NCBI RefSeq assembly: GCF_024347215.1
Contig: NZ_AP025282.1
Location: 2,418,001 to 2,482,000 of the forward strand
Length of the DNA stretch: 64,000 nt
Source of the DNA: Aliamphritea ceti
GTDB taxonomy: Bacteria; Pseudomonadota; Gammaproteobacteria; Pseudomonadales; Balneatricaceae
Reading direction: 5' to 3'
The notes beneath the pieces were generated by a model. The model saw only the letters and a program-made list of their open reading frames with translations. It was not told where the DNA came from and did no database searches. Below, piece by piece: positions 9,027 through 17,900 of the stretch; the first letter of the stretch is position 1, and each line of letters opens with the position of its first letter. Both the position numbers and the translations under genes were made by a program.

Positions 9027-9054
9027 AAAAGTGCAGAGTGGTTTCAGCTGCACT
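9027..9054 (-). terminator. Rho-independent terminator candidate
   Basis: A perfect 7-base stem (AGTGCAG / CTGCACT, 9030-9036 with 9048-9054) with an 11-base loop, followed on the minus strand by TTTTAT. It lies about 58 bases past the stop of the minus-strand SPOR-like gene and upstream of the Sel1-repeat gene, so it would separate these two minus-strand units. Confidence 0.52.
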
Positions 9055-9111
9055 GCGCTTGATGAGCTTATGCTTTAATGGTCAAGTATTTTGGCCACGG
9101 GTTTATATTCT

Positions 9112-9654
9112 TCAAAGCGAATCTGTAGTGCGTATCCAGGGTAGGTAGCCTAACGTTTCTGATGTTTTAGTAGCGATTGCCTGGGCAGATTCAAAATCAT
9201 CAATGACAGAAGTAATTACATTAAACAGGGTAATATTCTGGGTAGTCGTTGAGATGATCCGGGAAGCAATATCCGGGTGGGTCGACTGAAATTTAAGCGC
9301 GTCCTGCTGAATAGGGAATGCTGCCAGCTGCAGTATATAGCCGTGTTTTGATACGGCGGCCTGTTTAAAGGCTTGTGCAGGTGGTGGTGCAGGGTTCGGG
9401 GCTTTAAATTTAAGAATTTGCCTGCCATCTGTGGCGCTGCAGCGGTTATCGCCGGACTGAGGTTGGATGCGCTGACGGCAGTTTACCGCCCATTTGCCTT
9501 TTTGCTCCTGCGTAATAATGAAGTCTGAGGCGTTAATCTGGCTGTTGTACCGTTCTTTGGGAAGTGTTGGAAGCTGTGTATCGGCGCCGGCATTTGAGCC
9601 GTGCAGTAATAACAGTGTGCAGAAAGAGAGGTATTTAAATTGTTTGTAGTACAT
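9112..9654 (-). CDS. Exported SPOR-like domain protein
   Basis: A 180-residue protein with a signal peptide (YLSFCTLLLLHGSNAGA, cleavage near residue 24). A proline-rich linker (PNPAPPPAQA) precedes a C-terminal region of about 75 residues beginning HGYILQLAAFPIQQDALKF. That pattern, a strand, then a helix with A and F, then VITSVIDDFESAQA, is typical of SPOR domains, which bind denuded septal peptidoglycan glycans. A good AAGGACG ribosome site sits just before the ATG. It is transcribed away from the hcp side of the cluster. It may be a T6SS accessory envelope protein; this is inferred only from position. Confidence 0.62.
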   Translation of the reverse strand: MYYKQFKYLSFCTLLLLHGSNAGADTQLPTLPKERYNSQINASDFIITQEQKGKWAVNCRQRIQPQSGDNRCSATDGRQILKFKAPNPAPPPAQAFKQAAVSKHGYILQLAAFPIQQDALKFQSTHPDIASRIISTTTQNITLFNVITSVIDDFESAQAIATKTSETLGYLPWIRTTDSL

Positions 9655-9860
9655 TGCTTCGTCCTTGAGTATGTCTATTTAGACTGAGCAACTTTTATGC
9701 CAGCGGTTATTGGCTGATATAAGTTAATTTTTGTGCATTTTTAGGTAAGTGAGAATATTTGTGCGCATATTTGGTGTTATTTTTAAGGGTTTGTTTTTTA
9801 TAAAGAAGTGAGTAGACTTGTTCGCAGTTTTTTTGCTGTTGATAGTGAATAAGGATGTTT

Positions 9861-10616
9861 ATGACGCCAGTTAAGGATATTCAGTTTGAAGAGCTGTCCG
9901 GGTTACGTGATAAGTCTCAAAAGATCAGCTCTTTACTGAGTGAAGATCTGCGCGCTTATGTCAGTACGCTTACTGTTTTATGTGCTCCCCGTAAAATATT
10001 GGGGGAATATATGCAGAGTGCTTCCCGTGACAAAGTAATTGGCGCTGAGAAAAATTTTTCACTGCTGGAAGAACGCTATAAAACGGTTATGCGTGATGCG
10101 TTCGGTTTGACCGGCAAGCTCTCCACACCTCTGCCTGCAATTCATAATAAGCTTGTTCTGACGCCCTGGAGTTATGCTAAGACTCTGTCCGGGCTGTCTT
10201 CGCCGTTGATGTTTTCAACCCCGGTCAGATGGGTGCTTGGCTATGATTGCAGTTATGATCTGCGTAGCCTGATCACGGATCGTATCGCCGGCGAGGCTAT
10301 GCGCTATGAAGAGGTTTCTCCCTTTATTGTACGGGCTCTGGCGATCTGGTTGCTGTTTGAGCAGAATCCTGATTTGCAGCGCTTGTTTGCCGGATTGGGA
10401 TATAAAGTGAGTATCGAAACTCTGCCTAATGTATCCGGTGAGCTCCCTTATGTCGTTTTAACCTCTGTGGTGCCAGCGTTTTGTCCGCAGGATGCATTGG
10501 TGTCGATGGTCTCTCAGTTGTCTGGCGGTTCTACTTTTGAAGAGTTGGTTGATATTGATGGGCTGGAGCAGATGGGGTTTGATCTGAAACAACGCCTGAT
10601 GGCTCAGTTGGTATGA
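9861..10616 (+). CDS. Conserved-looking hypothetical protein upstream of hcp
   Basis: A soluble protein of about 252 residues with no signal peptide or convincing membrane segment and no family I recognise. A second in-frame ATG six bases upstream (9855) overlaps the AAGGA element. The ATG at 9861 has AAGGA at a proper five-base spacing and is preferred. It is followed by the sigma-54 promoter of hcp, so it is probably its own transcription unit, read divergently from the SPOR-like gene. Its place at the head of the hcp-tssJKLM block suggests a T6SS-related role. Features that can be seen: a helical N-terminal third, and later PFIVRALAIWLLFEQNPDL and a run SGELPYVVLTSVVPAF. Confidence 0.6.
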   Translation: MTPVKDIQFEELSGLRDKSQKISSLLSEDLRAYVSTLTVLCAPRKILGEYMQSASRDKVIGAEKNFSLLEERYKTVMRDAFGLTGKLSTPLPAIHNKLVLTPWSYAKTLSGLSSPLMFSTPVRWVLGYDCSYDLRSLITDRIAGEAMRYEEVSPFIVRALAIWLLFEQNPDLQRLFAGLGYKVSIETLPNVSGELPYVVLTSVVPAFCPQDALVSMVSQLSGGSTFEELVDIDGLEQMGFDLKQRLMAQLV

Positions 10617-10717
10617 ATGTGCTCATTCGAGTATGTTTGTGCGCAGTTTGCTGTTTTTTTAAGGTGTGAAGAGCGTAAATCTGTGGTGAAGCCCGCCAAA
10701 TAGCGGTGTTTGAAAAG

Positions 10718-10734
10718 TTGGCACGGACTTTGAA
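10718..10734 (+). promoter_or_regulatory. Sigma-54 promoter of hcp
   Basis: The sequence TTGGCACGGACTTTGAA has a perfect TTGGCACG -24 element (GG at 10720-10721). At the required 10-base spacing it has TTTGAA at -12 (GA in place of the usual GC). It ends 45 bases before the hcp ATG. A VasH-type sigma-54 activator is encoded at 57508-59160. Confidence 0.75.
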
Positions 10735-10779
10735 TGGTTGAAGATACATTTATACAACCATAAGTCTAAGGAGAGAAAG

Positions 10780-11295
10780 ATGCCAACACCAGGTTATATG
10801 TCCATTGAGGGTGAAACTCAGGGTAACATTACTGAAGGCGCTAACAGCATGGATTCCATGGGTAACCGTTTTCAGGAAGATCATGAAAATGAGATTACGG
10901 TGCAGGGTTTTGAGCACCAGATTCTGATTCCACGTGATCCGCAGAGTGGTCAGCCAAGCGGTCAACGTGTTCATGATGCTTTTGTGATTTCTAAAATTTA
11001 TGACAAAGCATCGCCAAAATTGTATGAAGCTTTAACCAGCGGTGAGCGTCTGCCTAAGGTTGTTCTGAAGTGGTACCGCACTTCAATGACCGGCCAGCAG
11101 GAGCATTACTTCACCCATGAGCTTGAAGATGCCATGATCGTTGATATTAAGGCGAAGATGCCTAATTGTCAGGATCCAGGATTGGCGCACTTCACGCACA
11201 TGGAAGATATCTCGCTGACTTACCGTAAGATTACCTGGACCCATGAGGTTTCTGGTACTTCCGGTTCTGATGACTGGCGTATACCTAAAGCTTAA
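10780..11295 (+). CDS. hcp: Hcp, T6SS inner tube protein
   Basis: A 171-residue protein beginning MPTPGYMSIEGETQGNIT, with the conserved DPQSGQPSGQRVH, VVLKWYRTS, MPNCQDP and SYRKITW-like (LTYRKITWTHE) segments and a C-terminal GTSGSDDWR. These make it TssD/Hcp close to the Vibrio cholerae type. Hexameric rings stack inside the VipA/B sheath and are expelled with the VgrG spike. The ATG at 10780 has AAGGAG seven bases upstream. The longer frame from 10738 has no ribosome site and is not used. It has its own sigma-54 promoter and a downstream hairpin before tssJ, which suits the high expression needed for an expended tube protein. Confidence 0.97.
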   Translation: MPTPGYMSIEGETQGNITEGANSMDSMGNRFQEDHENEITVQGFEHQILIPRDPQSGQPSGQRVHDAFVISKIYDKASPKLYEALTSGERLPKVVLKWYRTSMTGQQEHYFTHELEDAMIVDIKAKMPNCQDPGLAHFTHMEDISLTYRKITWTHEVSGTSGSDDWRIPKA

Positions 11296-11318
11296 TACCT
11301 GTCGTATTAAGTTTAAGG

Positions 11319-11356
11319 GGCTGCCTATCTGCGTTAAGCGGATCAGGCGGCCTTTT
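11319..11356 (+). terminator. Terminator/attenuator between hcp and tssJ
   Basis: An 8-base-pair outer stem (GGCTGCCT with AGGCGGCC, one G-U pair) with further ATC/GAT pairing inside, followed by TTTT. It lies 24 bases past the hcp stop. It may terminate most hcp transcripts while letting some continue into tssJKLM. Confidence 0.6.
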
Positions 11357-11400
11357 ACGTTGTGTGATTGTAAATGGATGAAGGCTAAAGGAGTTAGATA

Positions 11401-12054
11401 ATGCCGTTTGGTATCGGGAATTTTTGCCGGTTGTTTTTTTGTACGGCGCTGCTGTTTTCTCTGGTGGGGTGTTTTTCACTGGAAGTGAAGGAAGATACAC
11501 CGCCTGCGGCGACGCTTTCACTGGCGATATCCGCTCACCCATTAACGAATCTCGATTTATCCGGCCGTCCATCGCCCACTGTTGTCAGGGTGTATCAGCT
11601 TCGTAAGGAAGTTGATTTTAACGAAGCCAGCTTTTTTGATCTGTATGATCAGGATAAAACGCTGCTGGCTGCCGATCTTCTCAGCCGTGAAGAGCTGGTG
11701 GTAGCACCAGGCACGGTAGTAAACCGTCAATTAATTATCAGTCCTGACGCGCGCTTTGTTGCCATTATGGCGGCTTTTCAGGACACCAATAATTCCGTAC
11801 ATAAGCAGATCCAAGCGGTGTCCGGCGTCGATGATACGACCCTGGTTGCCTACCTGAGTGCGAATTCGCTGGCGGTTACGTCAGACGGTTCGACCGGAAT
11901 CAAAGAACCATCGTTGCCGTTAAACACTAAGATTGATACCCAGGCGTCTCAGGGCGTTGCGGTTGATAAGGATGGTGTATCAGTGAATCCGACAAAACTT
12001 GAAGGATGTCAGGGTGCGAAGGCTATAAATGTGCTGATGAATGAGGGATGTTAA
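11401..12054 (+). CDS. tssJ: TssJ, T6SS outer-membrane lipoprotein
   Basis: A 217-residue protein with a lipoprotein signal ending in the lipobox LVGC (Cys at residue 24). A TssJ/VasD transthyretin-like fold follows: VVRVYQLRKEVDFNEASFFDLYDQD is the diagnostic segment, split here over the family's first strands and helix. TssJ is anchored in the outer membrane and binds the periplasmic end of TssM. AAAGGAG lies eight bases before the ATG, and the gene ends directly against tssK. A C-terminal extension after about residue 165 has no recognisable motif. Confidence 0.93.
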   Translation: MPFGIGNFCRLFFCTALLFSLVGCFSLEVKEDTPPAATLSLAISAHPLTNLDLSGRPSPTVVRVYQLRKEVDFNEASFFDLYDQDKTLLAADLLSREELVVAPGTVVNRQLIISPDARFVAIMAAFQDTNNSVHKQIQAVSGVDDTTLVAYLSANSLAVTSDGSTGIKEPSLPLNTKIDTQASQGVAVDKDGVSVNPTKLEGCQGAKAINVLMNEGC

Positions 12055-13410
12055 TTGACTACTAAAGTTATCTGGCATGAGGGCATGTTTTTACGCCCTC
12101 ATCACTTTCAACAGTTCGAACGCCATGTTGCTAAAGAACTGACGAATCGAAGCCGCGATCTGACGCCTTATTCATGGGGATTGTCAGCGTTAAGTATTAA
12201 TCAGGCCAATCTTGAAATAGGTGAGTTAACTCTGGATCAGTGCGCCGGTGTATTTCCGGATGGCACAGGCTTCAGTACCCTAACCGGTGATGCGCCGCCT
12301 TTATCTATTCGTGTACCTGATGCGGTTGAAGATGCTGTGGTGTATCTGGCGATTCCTTTATCCCAGCATGGCGCTGCAGAAGTTGGTGAAGGTGATCACC
12401 GCAACAGCCTTATCCGCTATCTGCCACGCACTGTTGAGCTACTGGATAGCTCAGACGAGCAGGGGGAGCGTTCATCCATTCAGGTGGGTGAGTTGCGAAT
12501 GCGTTTGTTTGTCGAATCTGCCCGCAATGATGATGAATCACTCCGGGTGCCTCAGGGGTATACGCGGATAGCCATTGCGCATATTGAAGAGGTTAAGGGC
12601 GAAAAAATCCGCCTGCGTCAGGCGTTTATTCCCACTGTTCTGCATATTGGTGTTTCCCGGTTGTTATCAGACTTTGTGACTGAACTGCATAGCCTGGTGA
12701 TGACGCGTGCGCGGGAGTTAGCAGGGCGGGTTGCAGGTGGTGGCGGTAAAGGTGGCGTCGCAGAAGTAACCGACTTTATGCTGCTGCAGATTCTGAACCG
12801 GCTGGATCCTGTTCTTAATTTGCTGAGCGATCTTGAAACGCTGCATCCTTTAGCGCTGTATGAACGTTTGCTGGGGATGGCTGGTGAACTGTCGACCTTC
12901 ATGAAGAAGGATAAACGGTCGCCTGAATACCCTAAATATGAGCATGAAGCTTTATATGAAACCTTCGCACCGTTGTTTAGCGACCTGCGTGATTCATTCG
13001 GTACGGTGTTGGAGAATATTGCTGAGTCGATTGCTCTCTCGCCCCCTCAGTATGGTATTCGTGCGGCACGAATTCATGATCGTGCACTCTTAAAGAGCGC
13101 CGATTTCGTATTGGCTGTGAATGCGCAGGTGCCACAGGAAAAATTAAGAAAGCAACTGCCTGCACAAATGAAAATTGGCCCTGTTGAGCAAATACGTGAA
13201 CTTATCAGCAGTGCATTGCCCGGTATTCCAGTCAGTGATTTGCCGGTTGCACCCCGCGAGATTCCTTATCACGCAGGCTTTACCTATTTTCAACTGGATA
13301 CCAGCGACCCTATTTGGAAAAACCTGGATCAGTCAGGGGGGATTGCATTCCATATCGGGGGCGATTTTCCCGGGCTGGAGTGTCAGTTCTGGGCGATTAA
13401 ACGGCGTTAA
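12055..13410 (+). CDS. tssK: TssK, T6SS baseplate protein
   Basis: A 451-residue protein opening with KVIWHEGMFLRPHHFQQFER, the near-invariant TssK/VasE N-terminus. TssK is the baseplate trimer that links TssFG wedges to the TssLM membrane complex. The start is a TTG placed immediately after the tssJ stop, preceded by GAGGGA seven bases upstream. No ATG upstream fits, so TTG is the likely start and expression is coupled to tssJ. Length is normal for the family. Confidence 0.95.
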   Translation: MTTKVIWHEGMFLRPHHFQQFERHVAKELTNRSRDLTPYSWGLSALSINQANLEIGELTLDQCAGVFPDGTGFSTLTGDAPPLSIRVPDAVEDAVVYLAIPLSQHGAAEVGEGDHRNSLIRYLPRTVELLDSSDEQGERSSIQVGELRMRLFVESARNDDESLRVPQGYTRIAIAHIEEVKGEKIRLRQAFIPTVLHIGVSRLLSDFVTELHSLVMTRARELAGRVAGGGGKGGVAEVTDFMLLQILNRLDPVLNLLSDLETLHPLALYERLLGMAGELSTFMKKDKRSPEYPKYEHEALYETFAPLFSDLRDSFGTVLENIAESIALSPPQYGIRAARIHDRALLKSADFVLAVNAQVPQEKLRKQLPAQMKIGPVEQIRELISSALPGIPVSDLPVAPREIPYHAGFTYFQLDTSDPIWKNLDQSGGIAFHIGGDFPGLECQFWAIKRR

Positions 13411-13424
13411 CAGAGAGTTTTATC

Positions 13425-14927
13425 ATGGATGACCAAACCATAATCCGTCCCACGCCTGGGGGAAGAAGACCGCAGCGTGGGGGTACTCAGCAGGCGGGGC
13501 AGGGACAGGGTTCTTCTGTTCCTCCGCAGCGTCCCGAGACAGGGAATGCCTATCAACCGATGTCGCCTCCTCCAGCTCCCGGACAAGGCTCTGCGCCTCC
13601 ACAGTATGGACCTGCCGATTATCAGCAGCCGGGTTATCAGCAGCCGGGCTATCAGCAAGCTGGCGGGTATTCTGGCCATGCTGCTCCAAATCAGGATTAT
13701 GGCCACCCGCCGGCAGGGGCGATGCCTCTGGCTGATGAAAACCCACTTATTGCTTTAGTGTCTCCTTTGCTAGCTTTTGCCAGCAAGATTCAGAGTGCTT
13801 CTGAGTGTCCCAATCTGGATGAATTTCACCGTTATGCGCTGGATCAACTGAATTTTTACCGCAGTCAGGGCTGGGGGATTCAGGCGGATCCAAATACTGC
13901 TTATCAGATCAGTTATGCGATGTGCTCACTGGTGGATGAGATTGTTTTGAATACTCCCTGGGGGAGCACCAGTCGCTGGTCGGGCGACAGTATGTTAATC
14001 AACATGCATCAGGAGGCCTGGGGTGGCGAAAACTTCTTCAATTACCTGCAGGAGTTGATGCAGCGCCCGGCAACCAGTCTTTTAGTGCTGGAATTTTATT
14101 ATTGTTGCCTGTCTCTAGGCTTTGAAGGTAAATATCGGCGCTTGTCGAATGGCCGCAGAGAGCTGGATCAGTTACGCAATGAACTTTATATCCTGATTAC
14201 ACGGCATAGAAACAGAGCTGCGCAGCCATTGTCTCCTGCATGGTTAGGGCTGGATGTTGCGCATCAGGGGTTTGTGCGTCATCTGCCGCAATGGGTGATC
14301 TGGTCGGTTGCTTTGGTATTGTTAGCCACTTCGTACATTGGTTTTAACTGGTATCTGAATCAGAAGTCAGATCAGGTTATGGTGACTCTGGCCCAGGTCG
14401 GGCAGGCGGACCCATTGCAGGTCACGCCGGTTAATATCGATAAATTAAACCGCTTTGTGCCTGTTGAGGCTCCAGTGCTGGATTTTCAGCGAGTAGATCT
14501 GGTGGGCATTCTGACACCCGTACTTAAACCTGAGCTGGACAGTGGTGTTGTTGAATTAATTGATGACGCGACACATACACTGGTACGCATTCGTCATACC
14601 AAGCTATTCGCATCCGGACAGGACGATGTAGCGGCTCGCTTTATTCCGTTGATTGAGCGCATCGGAGATACCCTTCCTGAGTTAAATGCTCCTATTGAGG
14701 TTCAGGGTCATTCTGACAATGTGCCTATTTTTTCCGCCCGCTTCCCATCCAACTGGGTATTGTCTAAAGCCAGAGCCGATGCGGTGGGTGATCTATTGAA
14801 AAACCGGTTGCCGGGGGAGCAGGTTATCCGGACTGAGGGGCTGGCTGACAGCGAGCCTCTGGTGCCTAACTCATCGGCGCAAAACAGGGCGTTAAATCGA
14901 CGTGTTGAAATCGTATTACGTAAGTAG
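13425..14927 (+). CDS. tssL: TssL with C-terminal OmpA-like peptidoglycan-binding domain
   Basis: A 500-residue protein. Residues 1-100 are a Pro/Gln/Gly-rich linker containing three near-identical QQPGY units. Residues about 105-275 are the cytoplasmic DotU/IcmH domain (NPLIALVSPLLAF, YAMCSLVDEIVLNTPWG, ECPNLDEF). A single membrane helix (WVIWSVALVLLATSYIGF) follows near residue 290. The last 120 residues form an OmpA domain (EVQGHSDNVPIFS, NWVLSKARADAV, NRALNRRVEIVL). This is the 'evolved' TssL type that anchors the complex to peptidoglycan. It sits in the tssJKLM operon, 14 bases after tssK. Confidence 0.94.
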   Translation: MDDQTIIRPTPGGRRPQRGGTQQAGQGQGSSVPPQRPETGNAYQPMSPPPAPGQGSAPPQYGPADYQQPGYQQPGYQQAGGYSGHAAPNQDYGHPPAGAMPLADENPLIALVSPLLAFASKIQSASECPNLDEFHRYALDQLNFYRSQGWGIQADPNTAYQISYAMCSLVDEIVLNTPWGSTSRWSGDSMLINMHQEAWGGENFFNYLQELMQRPATSLLVLEFYYCCLSLGFEGKYRRLSNGRRELDQLRNELYILITRHRNRAAQPLSPAWLGLDVAHQGFVRHLPQWVIWSVALVLLATSYIGFNWYLNQKSDQVMVTLAQVGQADPLQVTPVNIDKLNRFVPVEAPVLDFQRVDLVGILTPVLKPELDSGVVELIDDATHTLVRIRHTKLFASGQDDVAARFIPLIERIGDTLPELNAPIEVQGHSDNVPIFSARFPSNWVLSKARADAVGDLLKNRLPGEQVIRTEGLADSEPLVPNSSAQNRALNRRVEIVLRK

Positions 14928-14963
14928 ACATCGAACTTCCAGGGATTGAATACAGGTTTTGTC

Positions 14964-17900
14964 GTGAAAAAAATTGTCAGTTTTGTTACGAATAAATGGT
15001 TTTTGCAGGTACTGGGTCTCATCTGTATTGCGCTTTTGATCTGGTTTGTAGGGCCGCTCATTGCTATCGCCGATACACACTTTCTAGCGTCTGATTTCGC
15101 ACGTTTACTTGCCATCATTATTGTTATTGCGCTGTGGGGAGCGAACATTGCCCGCAAACAGTGGCAGACAAAGAAAAAGAACCAGCAGTTGATGGATAAC
15201 CTTTCCAGTAATCAACAGGTTGAGTTACGGGAAGAGCAGGCAACCGCAGAAGAGCAGGGGGTAATTGGCGAGCGCTTTGATGAAGCGCTTGAGGTGCTCA
15301 ATTCTCACGGTAAGAAAAATAAATATGCGCTTTATGAGTTGCCCTGGTACATCATTATCGGCCCACCGGGGTCTGGTAAAACAACGGCTCTGGTTAACTC
15401 TGGCTTGCACTTCCCGCTGGCAGACAAAATGGGCAGTGAAACTGTGCAAGGCATTGGTGGTACCCGGCATTGTGACTGGTGGTTCGCTGATGAGGCGGTA
15501 ATGATTGATACCGCAGGCCGTTTCACTACTCAGGACAGCTACGAGTCAGTCGATAAAGCAGCCTGGCAAAAATTTATGGAGCTGTTGAAGCTTAATCGCC
15601 CACAGCAGCCGATAAACGGCGCTATTATTGCGATGAGCATGGCTGATCTGATGCAGCAGTCTGACGAAGAGCGTCGTCAGTGTGCTAAGACGATACGCCG
15701 CCGTATTGAAGAGCTTCAGGAAAATCTGGGTATTAATTTTCCAATTTATTTCACCTTTACCAAGTGTGATCTGATACCGGGTTTCAGTGAGTTTTTTGGC
15801 GGTTACGACAAAGAGGCCCGTGGCCAGGTCTGGGGGGAAACTTTCGGAATTAACGCAGACGGGCAGTGCGATCTGACTATAGAGCAATATCCTGAGCACT
15901 TTCAGCAGCTGAGCATGCGTTTGCAACAGCAGGTGCTGGAGCGTCTGCACCATGAGCACGACCCGGATAAACGTGGTCTGATTCTTGGTTTCCCAAGCCA
16001 GTTTGCCGGCCTTGGGGATATTGTTTCAGTGTTCCTGAACGAGACTTTTTCCAGTAGCCGTTACAGTCAGCCGGTTTTACTACGCGGAGTGTATTACACC
16101 AGTGGTACGCAGGTAGGTTCGCCGATTGACCGTTTGCTGGGGAATCTGGTACGCAGTTTTGGATTTGGCCGTACCACCATGGTGGGTGGTTCAGGAAAAG
16201 GCAAAAGCTTTTTTATTCGGGATCTGCTGACCCGCGTTATTATCGGTGAGGCTGGTGTAGCTGGCCTTGATCAGGGCTTACTGCGTAAGCGCCAATGGAT
16301 TCAGCGTATCAGTGCCACTGCTGCATTGGTTGTAGTTGGCCTTGCTGGCAGTGCCTGGGGCTGGTCGTACCTGAATAATGAAGACCGTATTGAGGAGTCT
16401 TCTGTTCAACTTGCCGAGGTGCAGTCCCTGCAAGTGGCTGGACCGCTTGGCCAGGCCGACTTCAGAGCAGTTCTGCCGGGGCTTAACAGCCTGAATCAGA
16501 TGCCTGCTATTTATGCTTCAGCGGGTGTTGATCATAGTTTTGGTTTGTATCAGGGCGATAAAGTACAGCAGGGTTCTGCGGCGGCTTATCGTAAATGGCT
16601 GGAAAGTCAGTTTTTGCCTGTGTTAGTTGCCCGCATAGAAGAGCTGATCATTGCTAATGATCCCAGAGATACCAGTGCATTGTATGAGTTGCTCCGGGTG
16701 TATCTGATGTACGGCGGTGTGCGTGATTATGATGCGGAACTGCTGAAAAGCTGGGCGATGCTGGATTGGCAGGCAGATAATGAGTTGACTGATGATGAGC
16801 TACAGCAGCTTGAATCGCATCTGGATATCTTGCTTTTGGAAGGTTTCTCGCCGGTTGTGATGAACGATAAAATCATCACTGATGCGCGCAAGAATCTATC
16901 CCGGGATCCGCTGGAAAAACAGGTCTATCAAGCCGTTAAACGAGAATTACAGCAGAACCGTCAACATGATCTGGTCATGGATGATGTGTTGGGCACGTAC
17001 GGCTTCGACATATTCCGCAGCAAAATGGGACAAGACCTCAGACAGTTTGTAATACCTGGCTTCTTTACCAAGAAAGGCTTCTACGAACTGTTTTTACCGA
17101 ACAGTGTTGAGATCTCTAAACGTTATCTGGAAAACAACTGGGTAATGGGAGAGCGCTATCAGCAGGCGAATGTGGATCCGGCTGCATTACAGCGCAAAGT
17201 ACTGGATCTGTACTACGCGGATTACATTAAGAATTGGGATGGTTTGCTTGATGACCTTGCGGTTAAACGCCCCACGGATGCCCGGGACAGTGTGCGTCAG
17301 GTGAGTATATCTGCGGGTATTGATAGCCCGGTCAGGTATTTGTTAGAAACGGTTAAAGAGCAGACAACTCTGACTCAGTATCTGGTAGAAGGTCAGGGTG
17401 AGGGCAGCGAAGAACTTGCACGCTCTGTGGCGAGCCTTAACCAGAAAGCAGCAGTGCAGCAACAGCGGGTCAGTAAACTGCTGCGTAATGCTAAAAAAGC
17501 CGGTTTGCTTGACCAATTAGGCGGCAACCTCGGTGAACGGGTTGAACGCCATTATGCGCCATACCATAAACTGCTGGAACGGCGAGGTAACAGTACGCTG
17601 TTTGATCGTCTGAGTGATGACCTGGCTAACCTGGGCCTTTACATGGATAGCGTTGCGAACTCTTCTTTTTCAAGCACAGGTGCGTTAGATGCAGCCCAGA
17701 ACCGCCTGGCCCGTGGTGGTCAGGACCCTATCGGTAAGGTGAATAGCTACCAACACAGCTTGCCGCCTATTATGCAGGGCTGGGTCGGTGATCTTGGTAC
17801 TCAGAACTGGCAAATGATGTTAAAGGGCACGCTGGATGAGCTGAATCAACTGTGGCAGACGCAGGTGTATCAGGAGTGTAAGGCCTTTGTTGCAGGCCGA

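Noticed and set aside
10531..10749. Minus-strand ORF overlapping the end of the gene at 9861 and the hcp promoter
   Set aside because: It covers the sigma-54 promoter and has no ribosome site or protein-like composition.
13407..13758. Several ORFs in other frames over the tssL N-terminus
   Set aside because: They arise from the repetitive Pro/Gln-rich coding sequence of tssL. The tssL frame has DotU and OmpA domains and a proper start.
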